From Kitasatospora aureofaciens (GTDB lineage: Bacteria > Actinomycetota > Actinomycetes > Streptomycetales > Streptomycetaceae), in contig JODU01000001.1 in the NCBI GenBank assembly GCA_000720845.1, positions 372,001 to 436,000 of the forward strand: a stretch of DNA of 64,000 nucleotides, read 5' to 3'. A model generated the notes under the pieces. The model saw only the letters and a program-made list of their open reading frames with translations, was not told the origin of the DNA and searched no databases. The translations under genes and the position numbers were made by a program. This document shows positions 15,570 to 26,157 of the stretch, piece by piece (position 1 is the first letter of the stretch; each line of letters begins with the position of its first letter).

Positions 15570-16961
15570 GTGACCGACACCGCCACCATGGCGGGCCTGG
15601 ACCCGGCCACCCTCGCCGACGTGCTGAGGTTGGCCGGGTCCACCGGCTTCGACCGCATCCAGGACCAGATCCGCCGCACCGGCGGCTGCTCCGACCCCAT
15701 CCACCTGACCGGCTCGACCGTCACCCGCGACGCCACCACCGGCAAGGTGTTGCACTCCTACTCGACCGACACCGAACCCGGCGGACGGCTCCGCCTCGCC
15801 TGCGGCAACCGGCGGGCCTCCCGCTGCCCGGCCTGCGCCTGGACCTACGCCGGCGACACCTACCACCTCATCCGCGCGGGCCTCGTCGGCGACCCCGCCA
15901 AGGGCACCCCCGAAACGATCCGGGACCACCCGCGGGTGTTCGCCACCCTGACCGCCCCGTCGTTCGGCCCGGTCCACAATCGCCCCGGAAACCGGCCCTG
16001 CCGCTGCGGTGTCCGCCACGCAGAGGACGCCCCGGAACTGGGCAGCCCGCTCGACCCCGACACGTACGACTACGCCGGGGCTGTGCTCTGGAACAACCAC
16101 GCCTCCGAGCTGTGGCGCTACTTCACGATCTACCTTCGCCGCGAGATCGCCAAGCGCGCCGGGCTCACTCAGAAGGCGGCGAAGGAGCAGTCGCGAGTGT
16201 CCTTCGGCAAGGTGGCCGAGTACCAGAGGCGCGGCGCCGTGCACTTCCACGCTGTGATCCGCTTCGACGGACCCGACGGCCCGGATGACGCCCCGCCCGC
16301 GTGGGCGACCATCGACCTTCTCACCGACGCGATCCACGGCGCCGCCGCCCGCGTGGAAGTCGACCTAGAACCCGCCGGAGACCAGACCGCCCGGACGCTG
16401 CGGTGGGGCACGCAGCTCGACGTACGCCCCATCCGGGCCTTCGGTGACGGCGAGGACATCACCGAACAGGCGGTCGCCTCCTACGTCGCCAAATACGCCA
16501 CCAAAGCCGCCGAGACGACCGGCACCGTAGACCGCCGCATCGGCAGTAAAGACGCCCTCGTCCTGCTCGGCGTGCCCGACCACCCCGCCCGGCTCATCGC
16601 CGCATGCCTCGACCTCCACGCGCTCTACCCCGACCGCAAGCTGCGCGACTGGGCCCACATGCTCGGCTTCCGCGGCCACTTCTCCACCAAGTCCCGGCGC
16701 TACTCCACCACCCTCGGCGAGCTGCGCCAGACCCGCGCCGACTACCGCGCCGCCCAGCAACGCGCCGCCCTCGGCCTGCCCGACCCAGACGACGAGGAAG
16801 CCACCACGCTCACCCTCGCCCACTGGACCTACGCCGGCCACGGCCACACCCCCGGCGAATCCTGGCTCGCCGCCAATATCCGCCGCGACATCCAGCACAA
16901 CCGCGAAACCGCCCGCGAGGAACTACCCGCCCTGCTCGACCTGGAAGGAGCCGCCACATGA
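15570..16961 (+). CDS. repSA: RepSA-type replication initiator
   Basis: A 463-residue rolling-circle initiator. It shows a zinc-finger-like cysteine set (C78, C86, C89, then C144 and C146), a first strand motif FATLTAPSFG (124-133), the HUH metal motif in AVHFHAVIRFD (H225/H227), and SYVAKYATK (304-312) with a tyrosine (Y305 or Y309) that should nick DNA and form the covalent intermediate. Length and order match RepSA of pSAM2. The double-strand origin in pSAM2 lies in or near repSA. The protein begins with GTG 15570 and its TGA overlaps the excisionase ATG, so rep, xis and int form one translationally coupled set. Confidence 0.92.
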   Translation: MTDTATMAGLDPATLADVLRLAGSTGFDRIQDQIRRTGGCSDPIHLTGSTVTRDATTGKVLHSYSTDTEPGGRLRLACGNRRASRCPACAWTYAGDTYHLIRAGLVGDPAKGTPETIRDHPRVFATLTAPSFGPVHNRPGNRPCRCGVRHAEDAPELGSPLDPDTYDYAGAVLWNNHASELWRYFTIYLRREIAKRAGLTQKAAKEQSRVSFGKVAEYQRRGAVHFHAVIRFDGPDGPDDAPPAWATIDLLTDAIHGAAARVEVDLEPAGDQTARTLRWGTQLDVRPIRAFGDGEDITEQAVASYVAKYATKAAETTGTVDRRIGSKDALVLLGVPDHPARLIAACLDLHALYPDRKLRDWAHMLGFRGHFSTKSRRYSTTLGELRQTRADYRAAQQRAALGLPDPDDEEATTLTLAHWTYAGHGHTPGESWLAANIRRDIQHNRETAREELPALLDLEGAAT

Positions 16962-17146
16962 CCACCGCCGCCCCGGAACTGCTGACCGTGCCCGAGGTCA
17001 TGGCGCGGCTGAAGGTGGGCCGTACCAAGGTCTACGACCTGATCCGGACCCATCGCCTCGTGTCCATCAAGGTTGACGGGTGCCGGCGCATCCCCGACCA
17101 CGCGGTCCGCGACTTCATCGTCGGCCAGATCGGGGAGGCTGCCTGA
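16958..17146 (+). CDS. xis: Excisionase (MerR-like winged helix, Xis)
   Basis: A 62-residue protein with the helix-turn-helix of the AlpA/excisionase group: LLTVPEVMARLKVGRTKVYDLIRTHRLVSIKVDGCRRI. Xis proteins bend DNA at the att sites to drive excision by the integrase. The ATG overlaps the rep stop (ATGA) and the TGA overlaps the integrase ATG (TGATG), so the stoichiometry of Rep, Xis and Int is likely set by coupling. Confidence 0.9.
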   Translation: MTTAAPELLTVPEVMARLKVGRTKVYDLIRTHRLVSIKVDGCRRIPDHAVRDFIVGQIGEAA

Positions 17147-18303
17147 TGGCGAAGCGTCGGCCCAACGGCGGCGGCACGATCACCAAGCGGTCCGATGGCC
17201 GGTACCAAGGCGCCGCTTACGTGACCGACACGGACGGCAACCGGGTGCGCAAGTACGTGTACGGCCGGACGTGGGACGAAGCGAACGAGAAGCTGGGCAA
17301 GCTCCAGGACCAGGAGCGCAACGGCATCCCCGTTCCCTCGCGGTCCTGGACGCTCGGCGAGTGGCTGGGCTACTGGCTGGAGCACATCGTCGCTCCGGAG
17401 CGCGAGCACAACACGTACGTGAAGTACGAGTCCAAGGTTCGGCTCTACCTGCTGCCTCACCTCGGCAAGAAACCGCTGGTCAAGCTCACCCCGGCGCAGA
17501 TCCGGGCGTTCATGGCCACGCTGACTCGGGAGAAGGCCGGCGCCTCGGCCCGCTTCGAGGTCCTGCGCGTCCTCCGCAACGCCCTCAACCGGGCCATGCG
17601 CGAGGAGCTGATCACGCGGAACGTCGCTCTCCTGGTCGACATGCCCAAGGTCAGCAAGGACAGGGGCACGGCGTGGAACGCCCGCGAGGCGATCGCCTTC
17701 CTGCGCTCCGTGCGCGCCCACCGGCTCTACGCGGCCTGCGTCCTCGTCCTGGTCCTCGGGCTCCGCCGTAGCGAGGTGCTGGGGCTGCGCTGGCAGGACA
17801 TCGACTTCGAGGCCGGCCACTTCACCCCGGTCAAGCAGGTGCAGCGCGTCAAGGGCGTCGGCCTGGTCCTCAAGGACCTCAAGACGGAGTCCTCACAGGC
17901 CGTGCTCCCGCTCCCCGAGTTCTGCGCGCGTGCCCTGGGGGAGCGCCGGGAGCTGCAAGAGCTGGAACGGAAGATCGCCGGGGAGCGCTGGTCACAGGAG
18001 CCGGACCATGACCTGATCTTCTCCTCCGAGCACGGCGGCATGATCGACCCGGTGGGCTTCTCCCGCACCTTCGATCGGCTCGTCAAGCGCGCCGGCGTCC
18101 GCCGGATCACGGTCCGTCTGGCTCGGCACACCTGCGGGACCCTGCTGGCCTTCCTGAAGGTGCATCCCAAGGTCGCACAGGCGATCCTCCGGCACAGCCA
18201 GATCAGCATGACCATGGACGTGTACACGCACGTCGTAGGCGACAGTGAGCGCGAAGCAGTGGGCATGCTCGCCGAGCTTCTGGAAGATCCACTCATCGGC
18301 TGA
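17146..18303 (+). CDS. int: Tyrosine site-specific integrase of the element
   Basis: A 385-residue phage-type recombinase. An N-terminal arm-binding domain (GGGTITKRSDGRYQGAAYVT, about 8-27) and SAM-like core-binding domain (about 68-165) precede the catalytic domain with R207 (GLRRSE), R327 in RLARHTCGT, H350 (LRHSQ) and nucleophile Y360 (DVYTHV). The first box that is normally H-x-x-R reads R-x-x-R (R324), so the usual histidine is replaced. The ATG at 17146 overlaps the xis stop by 1 bp; a frame extension upstream to 17080 has no homology. The gene ends 47 bp before the att repeat in the intact tRNA-Ile, which is its target. Confidence 0.95.
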   Translation: MAKRRPNGGGTITKRSDGRYQGAAYVTDTDGNRVRKYVYGRTWDEANEKLGKLQDQERNGIPVPSRSWTLGEWLGYWLEHIVAPEREHNTYVKYESKVRLYLLPHLGKKPLVKLTPAQIRAFMATLTREKAGASARFEVLRVLRNALNRAMREELITRNVALLVDMPKVSKDRGTAWNAREAIAFLRSVRAHRLYAACVLVLVLGLRRSEVLGLRWQDIDFEAGHFTPVKQVQRVKGVGLVLKDLKTESSQAVLPLPEFCARALGERRELQELERKIAGERWSQEPDHDLIFSSEHGGMIDPVGFSRTFDRLVKRAGVRRITVRLARHTCGTLLAFLKVHPKVAQAILRHSQISMTMDVYTHVVGDSEREAVGMLAELLEDPLIG

Positions 18304-18321
18304 TGTCAGCCATGGATGTCA

Positions 18322-18353
18322 AAGACCCCCAGCCGTTGCCGGTTGGGGGTCTT
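18322..18353. terminator. Bidirectional hairpin between int and tRNA-Ile
   Basis: GACCCCCAGCCG and CGGTTGGGGGTC arms form a stem of about 12 bp (one G-U pair) with AAA on the left and TCTT on the right, so it can end transcription from int (plus) and from tRNA-Ile (minus). The matching hairpin at 8362-8393 next to the distal att copy is the chromosomal original. Confidence 0.7.
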
Positions 18354-18404
18354 CGTGCTGGTGGGGCTAACAGGATTTGAACCTGTGGCCTCATCCTTAT
18401 CAGG
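18351..18404. repeat. att site, integrase-proximal copy inside tRNA-Ile
   Basis: Identical for 54 bp to 8391-8444. It covers the tRNA-Ile 3' half including the CCA-encoding end and 8 bp beyond, so the element supplies the 3' half that keeps the gene functional. Confidence 0.92.
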
Positions 18405-18435
18405 GATGCGCTCTAACCAACTGAGCTATAGCCCC
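18362..18435 (-). tRNA. tRNA-Ile (anticodon GAT)
   Basis: A full cloverleaf of 74 nt on the minus strand: acceptor GGGGCTA pairs with TAGCCCC, D-loop AGCTCAGTTGGTTAGAGC, anticodon loop CTGATAA with GAT, T-arm with GTTCAAATC. CCA follows immediately in the genome (18361-18359). It is the target of the AICE integrase; the integrated element replaced the 3' half without changing the sequence. In Streptomyces this tRNA lies downstream of gyrA and the DUF3566 gene, as here. Confidence 0.97.
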
Positions 18436-18535
18436 GCCGCGCTCTGCGGTGTATGTCCCGCGCGCTGACTCCTGAAGATTAGCGCACGAGGCGGGCAGTC
18501 CCAAAATCGGTTGTCGCGGGGCCTCGGGGCGAGGA

Positions 18536-19261
18536 TCACTCGTCCTCGGCGAGCGTCAGCTCCACACCGCCGACGAAGCCGGCGGACAGGTTGTAGATGA
18601 ACGCGCCGAGCGTGGCCAGGGCCGTCGCCAGGACGACGTCGATGACCGCGATGACCGTCGCGAAGAGCAGCACGTTGGGCAGCGACAGGAAGGACTGCAG
18701 GTCGAAGCCGTTGGACTCGTTGGAGCCGGTGGCCTCGGCGATCGTGCCGCCGACCGTCGAGAAGACGCCCATGGCGTCCATGACCATCCACAGCACGGCG
18801 GACGCGACGATGGTGCAGATGCCCAGCGCGATGGAGAGCAGGAAGCTGACCTTCATCACCGACCACGGGTCGGCCTTCGACACGCGCAGGCGCGCCTTGC
18901 GCACGCGGGGCGTGGTGCGGGCGCCGGTGCGCGGGCGGCGCACGGCCGACGCGTTGCCGCCGTGGGTCTGGTAGGCCTGCGGCGGGTGGTAGGGCCCACC
19001 GGGCTGCTGGGGCTGCCGTTCTCCCGGCAGCGGCGAGGCAGCCTGCTGAGTCTGCTGGCCTCGGGTGTCCGTCACAGTTCCCCCCTGGGATCCATGCGTT
19101 GTGGACGAGCTCCCCGAGTGCGAGTCGGTCGCTCCGTCGTCGATCTTGCGCAGTTGAGTCGTGTGCGAATCCGTCGCACGCGCGGCCGAGCCACGGCCAC
19201 CGCCGCCCGTTTCCGTACCCGTGGGGGTACCGGCCGATCCGGCGCCCGTGGCTCCGCTCAC
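18536..19261 (-). CDS. DUF3566 domain membrane protein
   Basis: A 241-residue protein with a disordered N-terminal half rich in Gly, Thr, Gln and Pro, a basic segment (RVRKARLRVSKADPWSVMKVSFLLS), and a C-terminal DUF3566 domain with two membrane helices (SIALGICTIVASAVLWMVM and VLLFATVIAVIDVVLATALATLGAFIYN). The family is conserved beside gyrA in Actinobacteria (Rv0007 in M. tuberculosis is the likely equivalent), function unknown. It starts 18 nt after gyrA with GGAGAGA before the GTG, so it is probably the last gene of the gyrB-gyrA operon. Confidence 0.9.
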   Translation of the reverse strand: MSGATGAGSAGTPTGTETGGGGRGSAARATDSHTTQLRKIDDGATDSHSGSSSTTHGSQGGTVTDTRGQQTQQAASPLPGERQPQQPGGPYHPPQAYQTHGGNASAVRRPRTGARTTPRVRKARLRVSKADPWSVMKVSFLLSIALGICTIVASAVLWMVMDAMGVFSTVGGTIAEATGSNESNGFDLQSFLSLPNVLLFATVIAVIDVVLATALATLGAFIYNLSAGFVGGVELTLAEDE

Positions 19262-19279
19262 GATGACTCTCTCCTCGTG

Positions 19280-21874
<2,595 letters not shown>

Positions 21875-21916
21875 TGCTGGTGAAGGTCCTTCCTGGTGCG
21901 GTCAGCTGAGACCGAC

Positions 21917-23977
21917 TCAGATGTCGAGGAAGCGGACGTCCTTGGCGTTGCGCTGGATGAACGCGCGCCGGGCCTCGACGTCCTCGCCCATCAGCACCGA
22001 GAACAGGTCGTCGGCCTGCGCGGCGTCGTCGAGCGTGACCTGGCCGAGCACGCGGTGCTCCTGGTCCATGGTCGTGATGCGCAGCTCCTCGGCGTTCATC
22101 TCGCCGAGACCCTTGAAGCGCTGCACGGAGTCCTCACGGATGCGCTTGCCCGCGTTGCGGCCCATCTCGATCAGCGCGTCGCGCTCCCGGTCGGAGTACG
22201 CGTACTCGAAGTCGTCCCGGCCCCACTTGATCTTGTACAGCGGCGGGCGGGACAGGTACACGTGCCCGGACTCGACCAGCGGCCGCATGAAGCGGAACAG
22301 GAAGGTCAGCAGCAGGGTGTTGATGTGCTGGCCGTCGACGTCGGCGTCCGCCATCAGGATGATCTTGTGATAGCGGAGCTTCTCGATGTCGAAGTCCTCG
22401 TGCACACCCGTGCCGAACGCGGAGATCATCGCCTGGATCTCCTGGTTCTGCAGGATCCGGTCGATGCGCGCCTTCTCGACGTTGAGGATCTTGCCGCGGA
22501 TCGGGAGGATCGCCTGGTACTGCGGGTTACGGCCGGACTTGGCCGAGCCGCCGGCGGAGTCGCCCTCGACGATGAAGATCTCGCACTTGGTCGGGTCGTT
22601 CGACTGGCAGTCGGACAGCTTGCCCGGCAGCGAGGCCGACTCCAGCAGGCCCTTGCGGCGCGTCAGGTCGCGGGCCTTGCGGGCCGCCACGCGCGCGTGG
22701 GCCGCCTGGATGCCCTTGCGGATGATGTCCGCGGCCTCGTTGGGGTTGCGGTCGAGCCAGTCCGTCAGGTGCTCGTAGACGACCTTCTGGACGAAGGTCT
22801 TCACCTCGGTGTTGCCCAGCTTCGTCTTGGTCTGGCCCTCGAACTGCGGCTCCGCCAGCTTGACCGAGATGATCGCGGTCAGACCCTCGCGGATGTCGTC
22901 ACCCGTGAGGTTGTCGTCCTTCTCGCGCAGCAGCTTCTTGTCCCGCGCGTACTTGTTGATCAGCGAGGTGAGCGCCGCGCGGAAGCCCTCCTCGTGGGTG
23001 CCGCCCTCGTGCGTGTGGATGATGTTGGCGAAGGAGTACACACCCTCCGTGTAGCCGCCGTTCCACTGCATCGCGACCTCGAGGGACAGGCTCTTGTCCT
23101 TGTCCTCGGCCTCCAGGTCGATCACCGTCGGGTGGACCAGCTCTCCCTTGCGGGAGTTGAGGTACGTCACGAAGTCGACGATGCCGCCCTCGTAGTGGTA
23201 CGAGACGCTCTTGTCCTCGTGCTTCTCGTCCTCGCCCGCCTCGTCCGCGCCGGCGGTGGCCTTCGCCGACTCGCGCTCGTCGGTGAGGTTGATCCTGAGG
23301 CCCTTGTTGAGGAAGGCCATCTCCTGGAAGCGCCGGGAGAGCGTCTCGAAGGAGTAGTCGGTGGTCTCGAAGATGTCGCCGTCGGCCCAGAAGGTGACCG
23401 ACGTGCCGGTCTCCTCGGTGGCCTCGTGCCGGGCGAGCGCCGCCGTGGGGACACCCAGCTTGTACTCCTGCGTCCAGCGGTAGCCGTCCGTCTTGACCTC
23501 CACCGCGACCCTCGTGGAGAGGGCGTTGACGACGGAGACACCCACGCCGTGCAGACCACCGGAGACCGCGTAGCCGCCGCCGCCGAACTTGCCGCCCGCG
23601 TGCAGCACGGTCAGCACGACCTCGACGGCGGGCTTCCCCTCGGAGGGGACGATCCCCACCGGGATGCCACGGCCGTTGTCGACGACCCGGACGCCGCCGT
23701 CGGCGAGGATCGTCACGTCGATCGTGTCCGCGTGACCGGCCAGCGCCTCGTCGACGGAGTTGTCGACGACCTCCTGCACCAGGTGGTGCAGGCCCCGCTC
23801 ACCGGTCGAGCCGATGTACATACCGGGTCGCTTGCGGACCGCGTCCAGACCCTCGAGGACGGTGATGGCACTGGCGTCGTACGACGCGGCAGCATCGCCC
23901 TTCGGGGTGCTCACCGCGTCGTTCACGCCGGTGTCGGTGGACGGGTTGTTCTCGTTGGGGTTGCCGGAATCGGCCAC
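21917..23977 (-). CDS. gyrB: DNA gyrase subunit B
   Basis: A 686-residue ATPase subunit. GHKL motifs are VDNSVDEALAG, DNGRGIPVG and GGLHGVGVSVVNALS; the TOPRIM domain has EGDSAGGSA and DADVDGQHI. The start is GTG 23977 (MADSGNPNENN), with GAAAGGG placed upstream; the ORF extends to 24001 but lacks a ribosome site there. Length equals the usual Streptomyces GyrB. An acidic insert between strands (KATAGADEAGEDEKHEDKS) is typical of actinomycete GyrB. Confidence 0.98.
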   Translation of the reverse strand: MADSGNPNENNPSTDTGVNDAVSTPKGDAAASYDASAITVLEGLDAVRKRPGMYIGSTGERGLHHLVQEVVDNSVDEALAGHADTIDVTILADGGVRVVDNGRGIPVGIVPSEGKPAVEVVLTVLHAGGKFGGGGYAVSGGLHGVGVSVVNALSTRVAVEVKTDGYRWTQEYKLGVPTAALARHEATEETGTSVTFWADGDIFETTDYSFETLSRRFQEMAFLNKGLRINLTDERESAKATAGADEAGEDEKHEDKSVSYHYEGGIVDFVTYLNSRKGELVHPTVIDLEAEDKDKSLSLEVAMQWNGGYTEGVYSFANIIHTHEGGTHEEGFRAALTSLINKYARDKKLLREKDDNLTGDDIREGLTAIISVKLAEPQFEGQTKTKLGNTEVKTFVQKVVYEHLTDWLDRNPNEAADIIRKGIQAAHARVAARKARDLTRRKGLLESASLPGKLSDCQSNDPTKCEIFIVEGDSAGGSAKSGRNPQYQAILPIRGKILNVEKARIDRILQNQEIQAMISAFGTGVHEDFDIEKLRYHKIILMADADVDGQHINTLLLTFLFRFMRPLVESGHVYLSRPPLYKIKWGRDDFEYAYSDRERDALIEMGRNAGKRIREDSVQRFKGLGEMNAEELRITTMDQEHRVLGQVTLDDAAQADDLFSVLMGEDVEARRAFIQRNAKDVRFLDI

Positions 23978-24411
23978 GAAGCGCCCTTTCTGGCACAGCA
24001 CGAGCCGGGCTCGTCGGCAGGTTGCCGGAGCGGCTGCGGCATGTTGCGTTGGTAAGCCTTGATCAGCGTTGCTCAGCTAGTCCCGGACGGTCCCCACGTT
24101 CGGGGCGGGATTCTCTCTCATTCTACCGGTACCACTGACACTGATGGGGGTTTGCCGGTACCTGAGTCCGCATGTGCCGCCCTGAACGAGGCTCGTCCGA
24201 CTCCCGATATGCGGATGGGGGCCTCAGGAGGCTCACAACGGCACTCAGCGCTTCGAGGCGTCAACCCTTTGCTACTTGGGAGTCAGATCCCGCTCCGACG
24301 CCTCACAGAGGGGTACGGCACAGGGCGCCCCGACGGCTCACTTCGACCGGGGGCGCACATTTTTGTGAGGTACATCACGCGTCACTGACGGGGTGCCAGA
24401 ACGCCCGCACG
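23978..24411. other. gyrB upstream region, no gene
   Basis: 434 bp between gyrB and the DUF721 gene. On the minus strand a TAGAAT hexamer (24120-24125) is a plausible -10 about 140 nt before gyrB, but the expected -35 region (around 24143-24148) is CCCATC, so the call is weak. Two copies of CCGGTACC flank this area (from 24126 and from 24155). Gyrase promoters often respond to supercoiling. I see no ORF worth naming. Confidence 0.35.
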
Positions 24412-24981
24412 TCACCCGTAGGTGTCGCCCGGGCCCTGGCTGCCGGGCGCCCGCAACGGTCCGTAACGCCGGCCCGGACCATCCGGGCCACCAGGTCCCA
24501 GGACCTTGATCATCCGCACCGACCCGTGCCCCAGGTCCTCGTTGAGCCGGGCCACCAGCGTCGGCGCGAGCAACCGCAGGTTCGTCGCCCACGCCGTCGA
24601 GTCGCAGCGCACGACCAGCACCCGCTCGTCCTCGTCGTACCGCTCCGGCACGCAGTGCTTCGCCACGTCCTCGCCGACGATCTCCGGCCAGCGGCCCATC
24701 ACCCCGCCCACCGCGGCCGGCGTCTCCCAGCCGCGCTCGGTGATCAGCCGGTTGATCGCGGAACCCAGCGCCATGGGGTCACGGCCGTCGGCCCGCGCCC
24801 CGGAGCGCAGCCCCCCGCGCCGCGCCTGCTTCTTCTGCTGGGCCGCGTCCCCACGCGCGCGTGCCGCCTCCCGCGCCGCCCTGAGCGCCACGCGCGCGAG
24901 GTCGACCCCCGACGGCTCCTGGCCTCCCTCGGGCCCGCCCGGGGACTGTCCGGGACCCGGCTCCGGCGCGTCCGCGCTCAT
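24412..24981 (-). CDS. DUF721 protein of the recF-gyrB region
   Basis: A 189-residue protein with a Pro/Gly-rich start, a basic linker (AAQQKKQARRGGLRSGARADGRDP), and the DUF721 core (SAINRLITERGWETPAAVGGVMGRWPEIVGEDVAKHCVPE ... RVLVVRCDSTAWATNLRLLAP in pieces). The fold is KH-like and the family is always found between recF and gyrB in Actinobacteria (Rv0004). Mycobacterial work has linked it to DciA, the ancestral helicase operator that recruits DnaB; the DciA family is DUF721. A role as helicase loader is therefore likely by family. ATG 24981 overlaps the recF stop by 4 bp. Confidence 0.88.
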   Translation of the reverse strand: MSADAPEPGPGQSPGGPEGGQEPSGVDLARVALRAAREAARARGDAAQQKKQARRGGLRSGARADGRDPMALGSAINRLITERGWETPAAVGGVMGRWPEIVGEDVAKHCVPERYDEDERVLVVRCDSTAWATNLRLLAPTLVARLNEDLGHGSVRMIKVLGPGGPDGPGRRYGPLRAPGSQGPGDTYG

Positions 24982-26099
24982 ACGCGCTCCACCGTCCCCT
25001 CCGCCACCGTGAACCGCGCCCCCGCCAGCACATGCGGTACGTCGTCGTCGACCGCGGCCGTCACCAGCACCTGCTCCCCGGGCGCCACCAGCTCGGCCAG
25101 CCGCTCCCGGCGCCGCGCGTCCAGCTCGGCGAAGACGTCGTCCAGCACCAGCACCGGCTCGTTGCCCTCCGCCCGCAGCAGGTCGAAGGAGGCCAGCCGG
25201 AGCGCCAGCGCGTACGACCACGACTCGCCGTGGGAGGCGTAGCCCTTGGCGGGCAGCGAGCCGAGTTTGAGCAGGAGGTCGTCCCGGTGTGGACCGACCA
25301 GCGTGACGCCCCGCTCGATCTCCTGCTTGCGCGCCTCGGCGAGCGCCCCCATCAGCTGCTCGTACAGATCCTCGCGCGTGTGCGCCTCACCGGGCGCCGA
25401 CGGCTTGTACTCCAGGGCGACGGGGCCGCCGCCCGGGGCCAGCTGCTCGTACGCCTTGTCGGCCAGCGGCTGCACGGCCGCGATCAGGTCCAGCCGCTGG
25501 GCGAGCAACTCGGCGCCCGCGCGCGCGAGGTGCTGGTCCCAGACGTCGAGCGTGGACAGGTCCATCGTGCGGCCGCCGTGCCGGCGGGCGAGCGCGGCCG
25601 ACTTCAGCAGGGTGTTGCGCTGCTTGAGGACCCGGTCGTAGTCGGAGCGCACCCCGGCCATCCGCGGGGAACGGGCGGTGATCAGCTCGTCCAGGAAACG
25701 GCGCCGCTCACCGGGGTCGCCCTTCACCAGCGCGAGGTCCTCCGGCGCGAACAGCACAGTGCGCACGATGCCGAGCACGTCACGCGGTCTGACCTGCGAG
25801 GACCTGTTGATGCGGGCGCGGTTGGCCCGGCCCGGGTTCAGCTCCAGCTCGATCAGCTGCTGCCGCTCGCCCTGCCGGACCTGGGCCCGGATCACGGCGC
25901 GCTCGGTGCCCATGCGCACCAGCGGCGCGTCGGAGGAGACCCGGTGGCTGCCGAGGGTGGCGAGGTAGCCGACCGCCTCGACCAGGTTCGTCTTGCCCTG
26001 CCCGTTCGGACCGACGAAGGCGGTGACGCCCGGGTCCAGGGGCACCTCGACCCGGGCGTACGAACGGAAGTCGGCCAGCGACAGATGCGTGACGTGCAT
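24978..26099 (-). CDS. recF: DNA replication and repair protein RecF
   Basis: A 373-residue SMC-like ATPase that loads RecA at single-strand gaps with RecO and RecR. Walker A GPNGQGKT is at residues 30-37, the early FRSY motif is typical of RecF, and the C-terminal VLVLDDVFAELDARRRERL holds Walker B and the D-loop. The start is the ATG at 26099. It lies 58 bp after gnd and overlaps the DUF721 gene by 4 bp. Confidence 0.97.
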   Translation of the reverse strand: MHVTHLSLADFRSYARVEVPLDPGVTAFVGPNGQGKTNLVEAVGYLATLGSHRVSSDAPLVRMGTERAVIRAQVRQGERQQLIELELNPGRANRARINRSSQVRPRDVLGIVRTVLFAPEDLALVKGDPGERRRFLDELITARSPRMAGVRSDYDRVLKQRNTLLKSAALARRHGGRTMDLSTLDVWDQHLARAGAELLAQRLDLIAAVQPLADKAYEQLAPGGGPVALEYKPSAPGEAHTREDLYEQLMGALAEARKQEIERGVTLVGPHRDDLLLKLGSLPAKGYASHGESWSYALALRLASFDLLRAEGNEPVLVLDDVFAELDARRRERLAELVAPGEQVLVTAAVDDDVPHVLAGARFTVAEGTVERV

Positions 26100-26157
26100 G
26101 GTCGTGCGCCGACCTCCCGGGTGTTCGTCCCTCGGGCGCGTGGCCCTCGGGTGCTGC

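Larger units (their letters stand above)
8391..18404. mobile_element. Integrated AICE (pSAM2-type integrative conjugative element) in tRNA-Ile
   Basis: The element is bounded by a 54-bp direct repeat (8391-8444 and 18351-18404) that contains the 3' half of a tRNA-Ile gene. Cargo matches the AICE plan: a tyrosine integrase and excisionase next to the intact tRNA, a RepSA-like rolling-circle initiator, an FtsK/TraSA-like double-strand DNA translocase, DUF2637 and small transfer proteins, and a GntR regulator with operator repeats. The integrase-proximal copy restores the tRNA; the far copy is the displaced original 3' end. The XRE-ImmA part (8.6-10.3 kb) is visibly less G+C rich than the flanking chromosome. 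Every gene needed for excision, replication and intercellular transfer appears intact, so the element may be mobile (inference). Confidence 0.92.

Noticed and set aside
18436..18535. tRNA-Ala expected near tRNA-Ile in Streptomyces
   Set aside because: No cloverleaf found here or left of the AICE at 8163-8390; it must lie elsewhere.
21896..24055. 719-codon plus-strand frame opposite gyrB
   Set aside because: Antisense shadow of gyrB with low-complexity Val/Asp/Arg/Leu composition.
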